A stretch of 64,000 nucleotides of DNA from Mermis nigrescens (taxonomy: Eukaryota; Nematoda; Enoplea; Mermithida; Mermithidae). The DNA lies in assembly GCA_036768485.1 (NCBI GenBank), contig JAVLUZ010000730.1:204261-268260 (forward strand), in the 5' to 3' direction. This document shows positions 1 through 11,687 of the stretch, in pieces. Below the pieces are notes generated by a model that worked only from the letters and a program-made list of their open reading frames with translations, did no database searches and was not told where the DNA came from. Position numbers and translations under genes: made by a program. Position 1 is the first letter of the stretch. Each line of letters starts with the position of its first letter.

Positions 1-956
1 ATGTATATTGACTTATTTTGCGCAAGACTGAGCTAACAAAGATGTAAAAAGTTTTTATAATCCATGCCTTTGAAATTACCGCATAACACAGTGATGGGTC
101 TGACAAATTGATATGCAAAATAAGAATAAGCCCAAGGAAGGTGACTGAGAAGTTTGGAAAATAATACTATTGTGATAACATCTCTACAATCCAAGTTTTT
201 ACAAAATCATAATAGGACAAAGAGTGGAATAAGACTGAGTCAAGTTTTTTATGTAACAAATTGAGACAAAATTGGGCATGAATATGAAATAGGAATTGGC
301 GGGAATAGTGGAAAACACGTGTGATAAGATCTATGCTAACCAAGTTTTAAGCCTTTGAAGTTGCGCGCAAATAGTATGCAAATCAGCATGAAGAATAGGA
401 ATGTATAGACCATGCGACTGAGAACTAGCGCAATCATAAAGGAATGCAAGGAAAAAGGAAAGAAGCTCAATCTTAGGAATGCGGTTGATAAGCTGAAAAA
501 TAAGAATAAACTTGAGGATACAGGAATAATTGTGATCTTAAAGGAATGCAACTAAATTAATATGCAAAAACAGTATCTTGAGAGAAATAGCGCAATAACA
601 ATCTCCACAAAGAGCAAGCCAGAATAAAACGTTTGATGTTGGGCATATACTGCTATGCAAATTTGTTGTGCAACCGAGAATGGAATGTGATGAAAAAATT
701 GTTGCCTGATAAATAAAAGAAGCGCGCAGTATGCAAAATATCATTCTCCAGATTTTAGTGGCCTCGAATAAAAATTATCTTTCTAACCATTGTCTATGTC
801 TATAAATAAGAATGACTTTATTAATGTGTTAGATTATTTCAGGATGGCTACTCCGTGTGATATTCTTAAACGACTAATTGATTCAAAATTATGGGTGCAC
901 AATTTGCAGTTGCTTTTGATAATATGGAATTGAATAATTAATTACGACGCACCTCA
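1..956. other. AT-rich stretch with degenerate internal repeats; no supported gene
   Basis: Short phrases (AAGAATAAG, TATGCAAA, GACTGAGA, AAGTTTTTA) recur in altered form through this stretch. Two hydrophobic minus-strand reading frames (336-551, 538-744) also exist in copy 2 (538-744 matches 40982-41188 almost exactly), but they have no recognisable motif. Copy 2 opens a longer hydrophobic frame at 40253-40636. I cannot tell a decayed membrane-protein gene from chance AT-rich frames. Confidence 0.3.
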
Positions 957-1026
957 ATGCCAACATTCATACTAAAAAGGCGTAAAAATATACAGTCCGG
1001 CTGGCAATTTCTCAAGCTTTTTCAAA

Positions 1027-2095
1027 ATGGATCACATGCCGGCCAAAATTTTAACACACGTTTTTTCATTTCTGAATCCTTTCAATTGGACCGTCTGCAA
1101 ACGTGTATGCCCTCGATGGTCCATACTAATTGCCGCCCAACAATGGCCAGTCGCCCCAAACGTCATGCTTCACCTGAAAGGCCTGAGTGTGCCCGTTATG
1201 GAAATTGTAGTAGCAAATTGCCAACGCCCCCAAATGGACGCTCGCCATTTGACAATATAAAGGTCATTGAATTAACCGTCTGTCCAAATAAATGGCGAAA
1301 CAACAATCGAATCTTACCAGCTGCTGCAGGAGATTAATCCTGGAACGTTAAAACTTGAATGTGAGTTAAGAGAGGTCTACTTGGAGTTTACAAAAAATAA
1401 CATTTTCTGGAAAATTTTTGACCATTTATATAACAAGAAGATAAATTTTGACTTTTCTTCAGGGTAATTTCAGTAAATACTCGTACCAAATGTTAAGTTA
1501 TTATTATTATTATTATTATCATTATTACTATTGTTATTATTTTTATTATTATTATTATTATTATTGTTTTTATTCTTTCTGAAAATTTATTTTGTTCATT
1601 CTTATTAAAGCCGGACCAATTGTCTTTATCAACCGCGCCCGTATTGTGTGCTGCTTTCTGGACAGGTGCCCCAAAAATAAAAGCCTGTGGCTCCACAATA
1701 TTGATGATATTTGCTTAACTGGCTGTGACCATTTTCCAATGAAGAGAACTGATTTTTTGCGGAACTTTAAATGAACTTGAAGACTGCGCCCCGTTTTTCG
1801 ACCACGAGTCACTTAATTTTGAAAAGAATCCGGTCAAATGGCAATTACCCTGGACTAATGACCCATATTGTGCACTCGATGGAACGAATAACTGAACTGA
1901 CTGTCAAATTTGCCGGCAAAACAAATGAGGACATCCGGCGAATTATTTTTTGGGAAATTGTTGGAAATTTTAAAAATTCGCAGTTGAAATTCAACTTTTG
2001 TTTGTTCAATTTACGATTTATGCACATGTCAAATTTCCGATTGTTTTTCAGTGACTTACTATGTACTGTACATTATTACGAATTTGTTACATTTT
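1027..2095 (+). pseudogene. F-box/LRR-like protein, decayed, one intron
   Basis: The first about 40 residues from the ATG at 1027 read like an F-box (MPAKILTHVFSFLNP, then a CKRVCPRWS segment: Pro, Leu/Ile heptads and Trp in the usual places). F-box proteins recruit targets to SCF ubiquitin ligases through Skp1. The frame breaks near 1258 (TAA) and resumes in another frame with an LRR-like stretch. A donor GTGAGT at about 1363 and an acceptor before CCGG at about 1611 bound an intron containing (TTA)n. The second exon has a 1-bp insertion near 1741, relative to copy 2, that breaks the frame. The same gene sits at 41471-42539 at the right end of element A. Confidence 0.6.
1498..1568. repeat. 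(TTA)n microsatellite inside the F-box intron
   Basis: TTA triplets with a few interruptions; copy 2 has the same tract at about 41940-42010 with small changes. Confidence 0.9.
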
Positions 2096-2549
2096 GATAT
2101 TTTGGCGCGCAGTACTGTAAAGTTTTGAAACTGGCTGAAAGTGAACGCTTGTTACAACTGAACAATTATGCTCCGTCTAATTAAGCCACCATTCTTTTCA
2201 CCATCTGTAAAAAACGAACCAAATATTGAAGCCATTCTGGAGAAAAACGGCTTGAAAGTTGGGGGTTGAACTTTTAGTCTAGAGCAACGGCCTCCCTGCT
2301 CACCACCTGAGTGATTACAAGCGCCGTGGGCCATGGACCTAGACTATCAATATAGATTTTCTCTCACACAATTATAAAGGTAATTACCAAAACTGCTTGT
2401 GCGCCCTATCTGCAGAACATCAAAGCAAAACTTTTTCGCTATTTTCGATAAAATGTATAATAAAATATATAGTTCACATTCACTACACTGATTAGCCTGC
2501 CATACACTTACTCTAAAATCATTTCCTACTTAGGTTATTTATAACTTTT

Positions 2550-3005
2550 TTACTCAAAAATGAAAAGTAGTAGTAAAGCTGGGTATAGCGTGCAATGGAA
2601 AGTGTACATCAGCTTTCGGCCCTGAAAAACAAACTACAGAAATTATTTAAAGTATAAACACTGTCATTCCGGCGATTGGCACTGGTCGGTCACCTGGCAC
2701 TGGTCAGTCTTCTAGGGGTGCGGGAGGGAATCCTAACCCCATGGCTCAGCTTCTTTTCCCAGGGCTGCCCTCTAAGGCTGCTCTATGACCCCATGGCTGC
2801 TCAATAATCCCAAGGCTGCTCCCTACACCCACAGCTGCTCCCTACTCCAAGGACTGCCCCTAAAGGCTGCTTACTGACCCGCTCCTTCAGCTAGGGCTGC
2901 TCCCTGACCCCGTGGCTGCTCTTTAGGGCTGCTTCCTTCCCTTAGACTGCTCCCTGACCCGCTCCCTTTGCTAGGGCTGCTCCCTAGGCTGCTCCTATAA
3001 CACGC
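2550..3005. repeat. GC-rich terminal-type repeat, copy 1 (inverted copy at 14368-14823)
   Basis: It begins near TTACTCAAAA, passes through a conserved part (AAAGTGTACATCAGC) and ends in many short repeats of GGCTGCTCCCT type. The reverse complement of 14368-14823 carries the same order. A same-orientation copy lies at 42991-43445. The three copies therefore alternate in orientation and separate PolB-bearing DNA (C) from integrase/capsid-bearing DNA (A), as expected for terminal inverted repeats. Confidence 0.75.
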
Positions 3006-3098
3006 CAAGCGTGTTTAACTCATTCCCACTCTTGGTCCTATCAACACAGGTACCGCGTTTGGCTATACTACCTATGCTTTTCTCAAGAGCTGCCTATC

Positions 3099-3121
3099 TT
3101 ATAACATAGGCTATGTTATAA
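3099..3121. other. Perfect palindrome beside the terminal-type repeat
   Basis: Arms TTATAACATAG and CTATGTTATAA (11 bp each) flank a single G. A second hairpin (ACACGC-CAA-GCGTGT) is at about 3000-3014. Both recur in copy 2 (palindrome about 43550-43572), and a half-site (GGCTATGTTATAACATTG) occurs near 50867. The role is unknown; the position next to a terminal repeat suggests an end or origin signal. Confidence 0.6.
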
Positions 3122-4621
3122 CGTTACATCCAGGCTTGTGTTCATCTTTTTCGACTTCAAGGCTTGTCAAGATGAGGAACTAGGCTAGGACAAAAAACAT
3201 ATCCCCAACTGCTGCATCGCCTACCGAGTATGCGACGTATGCCAAAACAATCCCTCAGGCTACTGTGGAAACTGTGGTGGCGAGAACCGCCACGTTTTCA
3301 CTGGCGACCAATGCCAAAGTCATTTTGGCGCATGGCTCTTCTCCGAACAAAACCGAGGGGCCACCGCCTTGGTGCACAATGCCCGAGGATTTGACTCCCA
3401 ATTCTTGCTCAAATATCTCCACGAACAAAAGACGATCAAACCTAAGATTGTCACAAAAGGTTAGAATAAATATAAAAATTAAATAAATACTAAAATAATT
3501 AAATAAAATAATTAAATAAATAGCAAATAACTAAATAAATCACAGATAAATAGCAAATAATTAAATAAATGGTTAATAAACAGCAAATAATTAAATAAAA
3601 AATTAAATAAATAGCAAATAATAACAAATAATTAAATAGGAATAAATAAGTAATTAAATAAACGATTAATAAATAGCAAATAATTCAATAAACAGCAAAT
3701 AAATTACAAATAATTACATAAAATTGAATAAATGCTTAATAAATAGTGAATAAAATAGTAATTGGGTACATTATATTTAAATTAATTACACAATAATTAA
3801 AAATACATGGTAAGTAAAATAAATTTACGAATTTAAATTAATTAATTAAATTGTATATTGGTTCAGGACTCGAAATAATGATGTTGGAAGCTGGAGGCGT
3901 CCGCATCATTGACACTTTGAGCTTCCTACCCATGCCCTTGCATTCCTTCCCAGAAACGTTCAATGAAACCGAACTCAAAAAGGCTTTTTCCCCCACTTGT
4001 TCAATACCGTTGCCAACTGGACATGCGATTTTACGCTCCCGATGGGATGAAAGACGACGTCAGGGCAGAATTCCTCGCGTGGTGAGTAAAAATCGATAAT
4101 TTTTGACGCGTTTTAGCCTAGAGGATGGGTGGGGCAACTCCTACCGTGTATGCATATATGTATGCAAATTTACAACTCGTTATTATTGCATAAAATTACA
4201 TTTTTTAAAAAATTTTCAGGTACGAACAAGAAAAGGGGACCCATTTCAATTTCAAAAAGGAGCTAATTGAATATTGTGAGAGCAACGTGCACATTTTGAC
4301 CAAGTGCGCGCTCAAATTTTGCGACATCTTCATCTCTGAAACCAATATTGACCCATTCCTGACTAGCCTCACAATAGCCTCCACGTGCAACCGCGTCTTC
4401 CGACAAAATTTCCTCAAGGAGAACACGATTGGGATTGTTCCCACTGGGGGCTACAGATCTGGCAAAAACCAGTCTGTTAAAGAACTCAAGTGGCTAAAAT
4501 GGGTTATTGAAACCCAGAACATCCCAATCCGACACAAGCTCAATGGGGGCGAGATAAAAATAGGCAAATACAAGGTTGATGGATTGCACAAAAGGACCGT
4601 CTACGAGTTTCAAGGATGCTG

Positions 4622-6477
4622 GTATGTTAACTTTTGCACTTTTAGGTAGAGGGAGCATGGCCATAGACCCCTTGATTATGCATATTACTGTCTAAATGAC
4701 CTTGCGTTTTCAGGTTTGTTACTTTTCAAAAACAAAAATTGATTTTTTTCCTTGTATCTTCAGGTGGCATGGGTGCCCCAAATGCATGACCAAAAGGTAC
4801 ATCCTCACCCTAGATCAATGACGATCCGCCGAAGAGGCATTCCAAGCTACTGTTGAACGAAAAGCATACCTAGAAACCCGAGGCTATACTGTGATTGAGA
4901 AATGGGAATGCAAGCTTGCCAAGGAATTAAAAGTGAGTTAAAAATTAGAATTCTTATAAACATCGTATTTTGTTAGTATATGACCATCAAATAACCTTGC
5001 GTTTTCAGGTTTGTTCCTTTTCATTACTGCAAATTGATTTTTTTCGTTTTTTTTCACCAAAACAAGGCTTTGAAAACTTACTTTGACGAATGCAAAATCA
5101 CTGACCCTACAGGACCCTGTGACCATACGTGGGCAGCAAGAAAATTCTGGGGGGGGGGTGCAAGATTTTTTTGAAGGTCGAAAAATGGCCTTAAAAATGG
5201 TGGTATGGCGATAAAAACACCATTTTTCGACGTTTCCTCATCAAGCACTATCCATTAGCATCAAAAAATTGCGAAAGAAAACGAAAAAAATATTCAAAAA
5301 TTGAATTCTGGGGGGTATTTTGATTTCTGGGGGGGGGTATTTTGGTTTCTGGGGGGTGCATACCCCCCCAAAACCCCCCACGCCTAGGTGTGCCTGTGAC
5401 GCCTTCTATGGTGGCCGAACCAATGCAATCAAACTCTACCACAAATGCAACCCTGGGAAATGATCGACTATGTTGACGTTTGTTCATTATACCCATGGGT
5501 CTGCAAGATGGGTCTCTTCCCCCTTGGGTAAAAAAATTTAAAAACAAAGCATGATGCATGTGTTGCTATGATTGCTTAAATAATCTTTCGTTTTTCAGGT
5601 TTGTTCCTTTTCATTACCGAAAAATTGATTTTTTTCTCTTCAGACATCCTCATATTATCACCAAAAATTTTGCCAATCTTGCCACTCGACCCTACACTGG
5701 AATCATCAAATGCAAAGTCTTACCCCCACGAGGCCTTTATCATCCTGTTCTCCCATACTAAGTCAAAGGCGAGCTTCTTTTTCCGCGCTGCCTATCTTGC
5801 GCCAACAACCAAATCGATTTGTGCAACCATACCAGTGACTAACGAGCTATGACAGGCTGCTGAGTCAGCCTCGAGCTCTACAAGGCCATGGAAAAGGGAT
5901 ACAGAGTGAGCAAAATAAATTAATATATTATAATATGCGTACTGTAAAGTCTGGAGAGGAGGGGAAAAGCATTATAATTATGTTACGCGTACTATAGAGT
6001 CTGGAGTGGAGGGGGAAGCAATACCTGCTATTTTAAAATTCAAAAATTAACTTTTTTTGTTTACTTTAGATTCTCCAAATTTACAAAGTCTGGCATTACG
6101 CCAACACCAAACAATACGACCCCACTACTGAAGAAGGAGGCCTTCTCACCGACTATATTAAGACTTTCCTCAAACTGAAACAACAAGCCGATGGATGGCC
6201 ATCTACTTGCAAAGCCGACACCCAAAAGCCGAGTATATCGAAAACTACGAGCAAATTGAAGGCATAAAGCTCGATCCCACCAAAATTAACAAAAATCCTG
6301 GCATGAGAGCCTTAGCAAAATTGATGCTCAACTTGTTTTGGGGAAAGGTGGGAAAAATTAAAAGTTTAACTGCATGCAGTATACGTGTGTTACTATATAA
6401 TATGCTAAATAACATTCAGCGTTTTCAGGTTTATTGTGTTAAAGCATAAAATTCAGTATTTTTTCTTGTTTCTTCAG
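4622..6477 (+). repeat. Four mutually similar introns in PolB (introner-like family)
   Basis: Introns 4622-4763, 4933-5057, 5528-5643 and 6348-6477 share a block of about 90 bp ending at the acceptor: a TAAATAAC-like lead, GCGTTTTCAGGTTTGTT, then CCTTTTCATTAC and AATTGATTTTTTTC before the final TTCAG. Introns of unrelated origin should not resemble each other this way. Intron 5906-6070 is different and holds a tandem pair of about 45-50 bp. Copy 2 keeps the first two members (about 45080-45223 and 45393-45519). Confidence 0.75.
5124..5392 (+). mobile_element. hAT-type MITE copy 1, in a PolB exon
   Basis: A 269-bp non-coding element flanked by the exact 8-bp duplication CCTGTGAC (5116-5123 and 5393-5400). 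Its ends are near-inverted (CATACGTGGGC at left; reverse complement of the right end CACACCTAGGC). It contains G-runs and the core AAAAATGGTGGTATGGCGAT. An 8-bp target duplication and short CA-starting ends are typical of hAT elements. It splits the PolB exon coding for the region before motif A. Confidence 0.9.
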
Positions 6478-7343
6478 TTTGGACAACGCAACAACTTGTC
6501 CCAAACCGAATACTTCGACGATCCCGAAAAATTTTTCAACATCGTCTTTGACGACAAAATCGAAATTTCGAATATCCTTTTCTTTGGCGAATCTCTCGCC
6601 TGCGTCACCTACACGATCGCCGACAAGTGCGCCAAGCCCATCAAGAATACCAACCCGATTATTGCCTCTTTTGTCACCGCCCAAGCCCGCCTCAAACTCT
6701 ACTCCTACCTCAAAAAGCTCCAAGAAAGAGTCCTTTACATGGACACAGGTCAGATTTAGTTTTTTAAATATTTAGCTTATTTCAGGGGCTATGTTAGAAT
6801 TATAGCTTATGAAAACACATATAAAAAAGGTTTGTCAGGGGGATGGAAGTCAGCCCACGCAATTATTTTTCAAAAATGAATAATTTAATACATGCTCAGT
6901 GCGTTTCAGACTCGATTATCTACCTAACCACTAAAAAGGACAAATACAAGGTGCCCACTGGTTGTTACCCGGGCAAGATGACGAACAAATTGACCGGATT
7001 CATCGGCGAAGCATACATAGCCGAATTTGTTGCTGGGGGACCCAAAAATTACTCATACCAAATTGTCAACAAGGCTGGAAATATACTTGACGAGACGACT
7101 AAAGTCCAAGGAATTTGCATAAACTCTTCAAATAAAAATACTGTTTGCTTCGACTCTTTGCGATCAAAGGTTTTCGAGTTCTATCTGAATGACGTTGAAG
7201 TTGTTAAAAATATCACTGAATCACGCATTTTGCGTGACCGCAAGCGAAATGATTTCACAAAAATTTGCAATAAAGCATACTGCGTGGTCTATGACAAATG
7301 CTCTTTATTGCCGTATTTTCACACTTTACCCTATGGTTTTTGA

Positions 7344-8320
7344 TTTTTTTCCCGTATTTTTGCCTGAAAATGTATTTTTCCGCACTTTTTGTATTAAAAT
7401 TGTTTGTAAAAGTTGTGCTACACGCACAACTTATAGGTAGCAAAAATGTTTTTTTGCTTGAAATGTTTTTTCCAGTGCATTGTAAAGAAAAAAATCAGAG
7501 AACAAAGGAGCAAAAAAAGATAGATGCTTCTTAATTGTAGTTACTCGAAATTGTATTTTTTCCATACTTTTTGCTTGAAATTGATTTTTTTCTCATAATT
7601 TTTGCTGTTAAAAGAATTATTTTTGTGCGTAGTTCCCGGTTTTGTATGTTAGGTAAATTCGCAGATGTAAAAGATGATGAAAAATATCAAAAAAACACAT
7701 ATAGCGCATAGGTAGCAAAGTTGTTGAAGCAATCCGGAAGTTTCTTGGGAAAAACACCCGCTCCTTATATCAATGAATGCTTATATCAGGGAAGGGAAAG
7801 TTTCCCGGAAACTAAGCTAAAATCAGTCTTTGACGTATTTTCGCTATCTCGGTTGCTTTAACCAAAAATAATCAAAAAATGTTGTATTTGAGGCTTGCGC
7901 CTGGGCTCAAATCAAAAATAGTTGTGTACCTGCCTTTGAATTAATTAATTATTTCAAATTAATTATTTTTTTTGAAATTAATTATTTCAAAAAATTCTAC
8001 GAAAAATGAAGGTACATTTTCTGTCGATAACAAAGTTATGGTTACCCTACTGCCTAATTCTTGGCAGAAAAAATTTCTATATTCGAGGCGCCATTTTACC
8101 AAAAATCGAGGGCGTGTGTGCCGACGACGTCATCTAATATCCAATGGGGTGTTAACCAGATCAACCACTTGTTAAGCTTTATCACAATGATAAATCCGAA
8201 AATTATCAAAATCAAAGGTGGGATTCACAGAAGCTGCAAAAGAATAATAATTAATATTAATAGTATTAGTAAGTAATTAATGATAATTATCAATTTATTA
8301 ATTATTCTCAAAAAACGCAT
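7344..8320. other. AT-rich stretch after PolB, no supported gene
   Basis: Long A/T runs and an AATTAATTATTT-rich patch (7940-7990). Only short frames without motifs are open. The whole stretch is absent from copy 2. Confidence 0.5.
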
Positions 8321-8329
8321 ATCTGATGA

Positions 8330-8758
8330 GTAATTTAGACGCATGTCCGAGTTTTGGCATCTTCTAAAAAGATATGCATGGAAGCTGAATTCCTGGATAT
8401 CACACTTTTTGGACCAAACATTATCTAGCCTGAAGAACCCGCGTGTAAGATATATGGCCTATTGTTTTTAGGCTCTATCACAGAGGCGAATTTAAACGTT
8501 CTTATTGAATGCATAAGAATCAAAGATACCAAAATTTTGATGTTAGATGGTTTTCCGACGGTCCAGCCGCATCACTGGTTCCGAAACAAGGTATTGCTTT
8601 GACTTACAAATGTGCTCAACTACCAGCAACTACGGCTGATTTCGCCTTTATGCAAAACATATGGGACGTCTATTTAGCGTTTAATGGAAATGTGTTGCAT
8701 ACTAATGCACATTCATTTTTTGAAGCTGTTTTAGCGTTCAGCAATAACGCGCCAGGAC
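8330..8758 (+). pseudogene. Possible decayed LRR-like coding fragment
   Basis: One frame around 8470-8600 reads as an LRR-like piece (TEANLNVLIECIRIKD, then KILMLDG). The adjacent frame at 8509-8808 is open for 99 codons and runs into a MITE. The TSD and empty-site logic shows that the pre-insertion sequence was continuous with 9033 onward. This may be the tail of an F-box/LRR gene like those elsewhere in the window, or a chance frame. I do not recognise a defined family. Confidence 0.25.
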
Positions 8759-9024
8759 CATACGTGGGCGGCAAGAAAATTCTGGGAGGAGGTGCAAGAT
8801 TTTTTTGATAGTCGAAAAATGGCCTTAAAAATGGTGGTATGGCGATAAAAACACAATTTTTGGACGTTTCTCATCAAGCACTATCCATTGGCATCAAAAA
8901 ATTGCGAAAAAACGAAAAAAATTTTCAAAAATTGAATTCTGGGGGGGGGGGTATTTTGATTTCTGGGGGGGGTATTTTGGTTTCTGGGGGGTGCATACTC
9001 CCCAAACCCCCACGCCCAGGTGTG
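8759..9024 (+). mobile_element. hAT-type MITE copy 2
   Basis: Same family as 5124-5392 and same orientation, with exact 8-bp duplication GCCAGGAC at 8751-8758 and 9025-9032. Ends CATACGTGGGC and CCAGGTGTG. Confidence 0.92.
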
Positions 9025-9032
9025 GCCAGGAC

Positions 9033-10029
9033 CCTATTATGTTAATCTTTTATTCCTTCGCGTTAGGTATTCCAATCGCAAAAAGTTTTTTATCGTACAT
9101 CATCCTGTTTTTCGACTGGGTGAATTATGCCCTCAGATTTTTTTAACCATGACTTAGTTAAAAAAAGGATGTTAATTTCAATCCAACGTATCGCGTTCAG
9201 CTAATTAATTTGTCCAATTAGAGTGTCAAGTTTTTTATGTTTAATTGTCAAAACGCGAGCATCATATTTTCACGAGTATTTAGTGCCTACAGTAATCAAG
9301 CCTTCTTGCCTTTATTCTATTAATGTATTATCTTGCATTTTCGCCTTTTTTATTATTCCTAATTGTGGTGCTCTCTTATTTAACTTCTGCATCGTTTTTG
9401 ATTGCCCCTAATCATACTTTAAAGCATGCATCTTTTTAAACACAAGTACCTACTGCTAGACTCGGAAAGGGGGGCTAAATTAGATGCACGTACACACTGT
9501 GCATGAGCTGCCAGAAGTGACGTCCATTATCAATAGTGTGTCATCAAAGGGTGGGTTCAATTCCGACAGAAATTTTGTACTTAAATAGGCAAATTAGGGG
9601 GAGCTTCCTTTTCAAAAAAAGTAGATACCCCTGTCTATTTTTGTCCCTAAAACACTTCAGTAGGTACATAGGTATATGCACGTGGGGGATGAGGTTTGTA
9701 GGGGGCATGACAGCCCTGATACGTACATATGTACATATGTACTGTATATGTATGCTCACGAATATTGCTGCAATGTAACATTTACTTGATAAAACAACTG
9801 AATGTGGGAAAGTGTCGCAGCTCAACTTTTGTAAATTTTTAAAACGAAGAAAAAATGCGAGAAAACACCTGCCATTAATTTTTATCCCAAAAAATTTGCA
9901 AAAACTAATTTATTTGCTGCATCGTTTTCCCACGTTCAAATTTGAAGTTGAAGCGACTGGCTCCACATTGGTCGCCTCACGCAACAAAGCATTATGCGCC
10001 TCCTTAGCGTCACAAACGCCATGCGCGTA
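9033..10029. other. Intergenic stretch shared with copy 2 from about 45550; no supported gene
   Basis: It aligns with about 45550-46440. Copy 2 carries the phrase AACGCGAGCAT with its neighbours twice here, which marks the deletion junction that removed about 4 kb. A palindromic ACATATGTACATATGT patch lies near 9726. Open frames on either strand lack motifs. Confidence 0.5.
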
Positions 10030-11382
10030 GTCGAATTAAATCACAATCAGTGTTGAAAAAGGCCAATAAATGCTCTGTTGAGGTAAAATTTTTAGGATTC
10101 GCAGCACAAATTTTTTTTAATTCGTTCACTTCGGCTATAACCATCCTATCCTTGAGTTTGGGAGTATTTTCGCGAGAATACTTCGTCAATGCGTCGCCAC
10201 CACACCTGGGCGTGAGGGGGCGTTTGGGGGGTATGCACTCCCCCAGAAATCAAAATACCCCGCAGAAATTAATTTTTTGAAAATTTTTTCTGTTTTTTTC
10301 GCAATTTTTTGATGCCAATGGTTAGTGCTTGATGACAAACGTCGAAAAATGGTGTTTTTATCGCCATACCACCATTTTTAAGGCCATTTTTTGACCTTCA
10401 AAAAAATCTTGCACCCCCAGAATTTTCTTGCTGCCCACGTATGGTCGCCACTGTTCAATTTGATGGCTGTGTATGGCTTTTTTGCTAATTTGGCCTTAAA
10501 CCAAAAAGAATATTTAGTGTCTACCTAACTGCACTTGTTTTGCGGAATTAAAATTGAAAAAATGCACCTTCCTGCATGTTGACAGATTATTGAAAACTGC
10601 TTCAAAATTTCAATCAAAAATTATTGTTTAGCCTTATTGAGAATATTTATTCGATGCATTATCCCTGGAAACAAGCTAAAAAGCTGGTATATGCATTTAA
10701 AATCGTTGAAAATAGAAACAATGCTAAAAATATAGGTACATCGAATGTGAGAAATATGACATCACTAAGGCAATAGGCATTCTTAAAGCATAATTGTAGA
10801 TAAAGTAAAACCGAATTTTTAATGTTTTAATTAGCCTATATATCTATCAATTTTGAACGGAATTAACGGAATTAATATTGAAAAAATGCACATTTGTTGA
10901 GCATGTAAGGAACATTACACGAAAATAACAAAACTATATAGAGTTTTTATTTGGAAATTTTTCAAATAAATCCTTCTTTTTTTTGCAACCCTATATTTAT
11001 TGTATTAGTTATTTCGAAGGTCATGGTTTTAAAAAAACATTTATTTTGCGCAATTTTATATAAATGAGTTTCAGTAATAACAATAATGCACGACTCAAAC
11101 TGATAAATATGACTGAAAATACGAAAAATCTTAAGTCAAATTTGCGTTGATTTTTGAATCCTCCAGCGTAAATACTTCTCAAAAGGTATGTACATAGGTA
11201 CATACCTTTAATTCATCTTTGCTCAATTTTTTTGGAATAACTACAGGAACAACGCTGATTTCATTAGTTCCATTAGACATTCTTTTGATTTTCTTTGGTG
11301 GCGTTAAAGCCGCTTCAGTCAGCAGAGGGTCCCGCGCTTTTGGTGGCGAGGCATCAAAGATGGGATCAAAATCTTGAGCCAT
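10030..11382 (-). pseudogene. Unknown spliced gene of element C, MITE-disrupted in this copy
   Basis: The first exon starts at the ATG at 11382 (MAQDFDPIFD) and ends with a donor GTATGT at about 11202 after KLSKDELK. A downstream minus-strand exon, read clearly in copy 2 at about 46500-46690, contains AKLAKKPYTAIKLNSGDAL followed by KDRMVIAEVNELKKIC and ends in a polar tail. In this copy a MITE (10201-10443) interrupts that exon. The intervening about 660 bp is AT-rich and looks intronic. I do not recognise the family. Confidence 0.4.
10201..10443 (-). mobile_element. hAT-type MITE copy 3, with empty site in copy 2
   Basis: Reverse orientation, exact 8-bp duplication GTCGCCAC (10193-10200 and 10444-10451). 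Copy 2 near 46605 has a single GTCGCCAC with uninterrupted flanks, so the insertion came after the 40-kb duplication. Confidence 0.95.
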
Positions 11383-11687
11383 TACAGCAAAATTGAGCAA
11401 ATTTTAGCAAATTTGATAAAAATTGCGAAAAACGGAAGAGCCACGAAAAGCCAAAAAGATCAAAGGATTTGCTGCCCTGTTTTAAACCGTGAGAGGAGTT
11501 TCCCAGAAACCCAAATGCCTATGTTTTGCATGCGTGTGACGTAAAGCGTGCAGTGCTTCATTCTAAAGCGATGTTATCATTATGAACTAAATTGGGAACG
11601 GTTAATTTGTTCAATTTGTTTGACGAAATTTTTATCCAATCAAACTCGAACACGCTCTTCTTTCTGCATCTATTTGTACAAATCGAT

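Larger units (their letters stand above)
3141..7343 (+). pseudogene. polB: Protein-primed family-B DNA polymerase, intron-split, 5' truncated (element C)
   Basis: Exons in order give the 3'-5' exonuclease region (FFDFK where FFDFE is expected; HNARGFD), the N-terminal polymerase region, a disrupted motif-A region, motif B (KLMLN-FWGK), motif C (MDTDS, split by an intron) and the Polinton-type C-terminus PYGF-stop. Introns with GT..AG ends: 3460-3866, 4082-4219, 4622-4763, 4933-5057, 5528-5643, 5906-6070, 6348-6477, 6749-6909. Joining across them restores alignment with element B PolB. Damage: no 5' part, the exo Glu replaced by Lys, a frameshift near 3980, a stop at about 4819 absent from copy 2, the acceptor at 5057 read AC instead of AG (copy 2 has AG), a MITE in an exon at 5124-5392, and a frame break near 5460. 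Codon use and AT content match the surroundings. Confidence 0.85.

Noticed and set aside
957..1337. Plus-strand frame overlapping the F-box exon
   Set aside because: Out of frame with the F-box; only its last part represents the gene after the frameshift.
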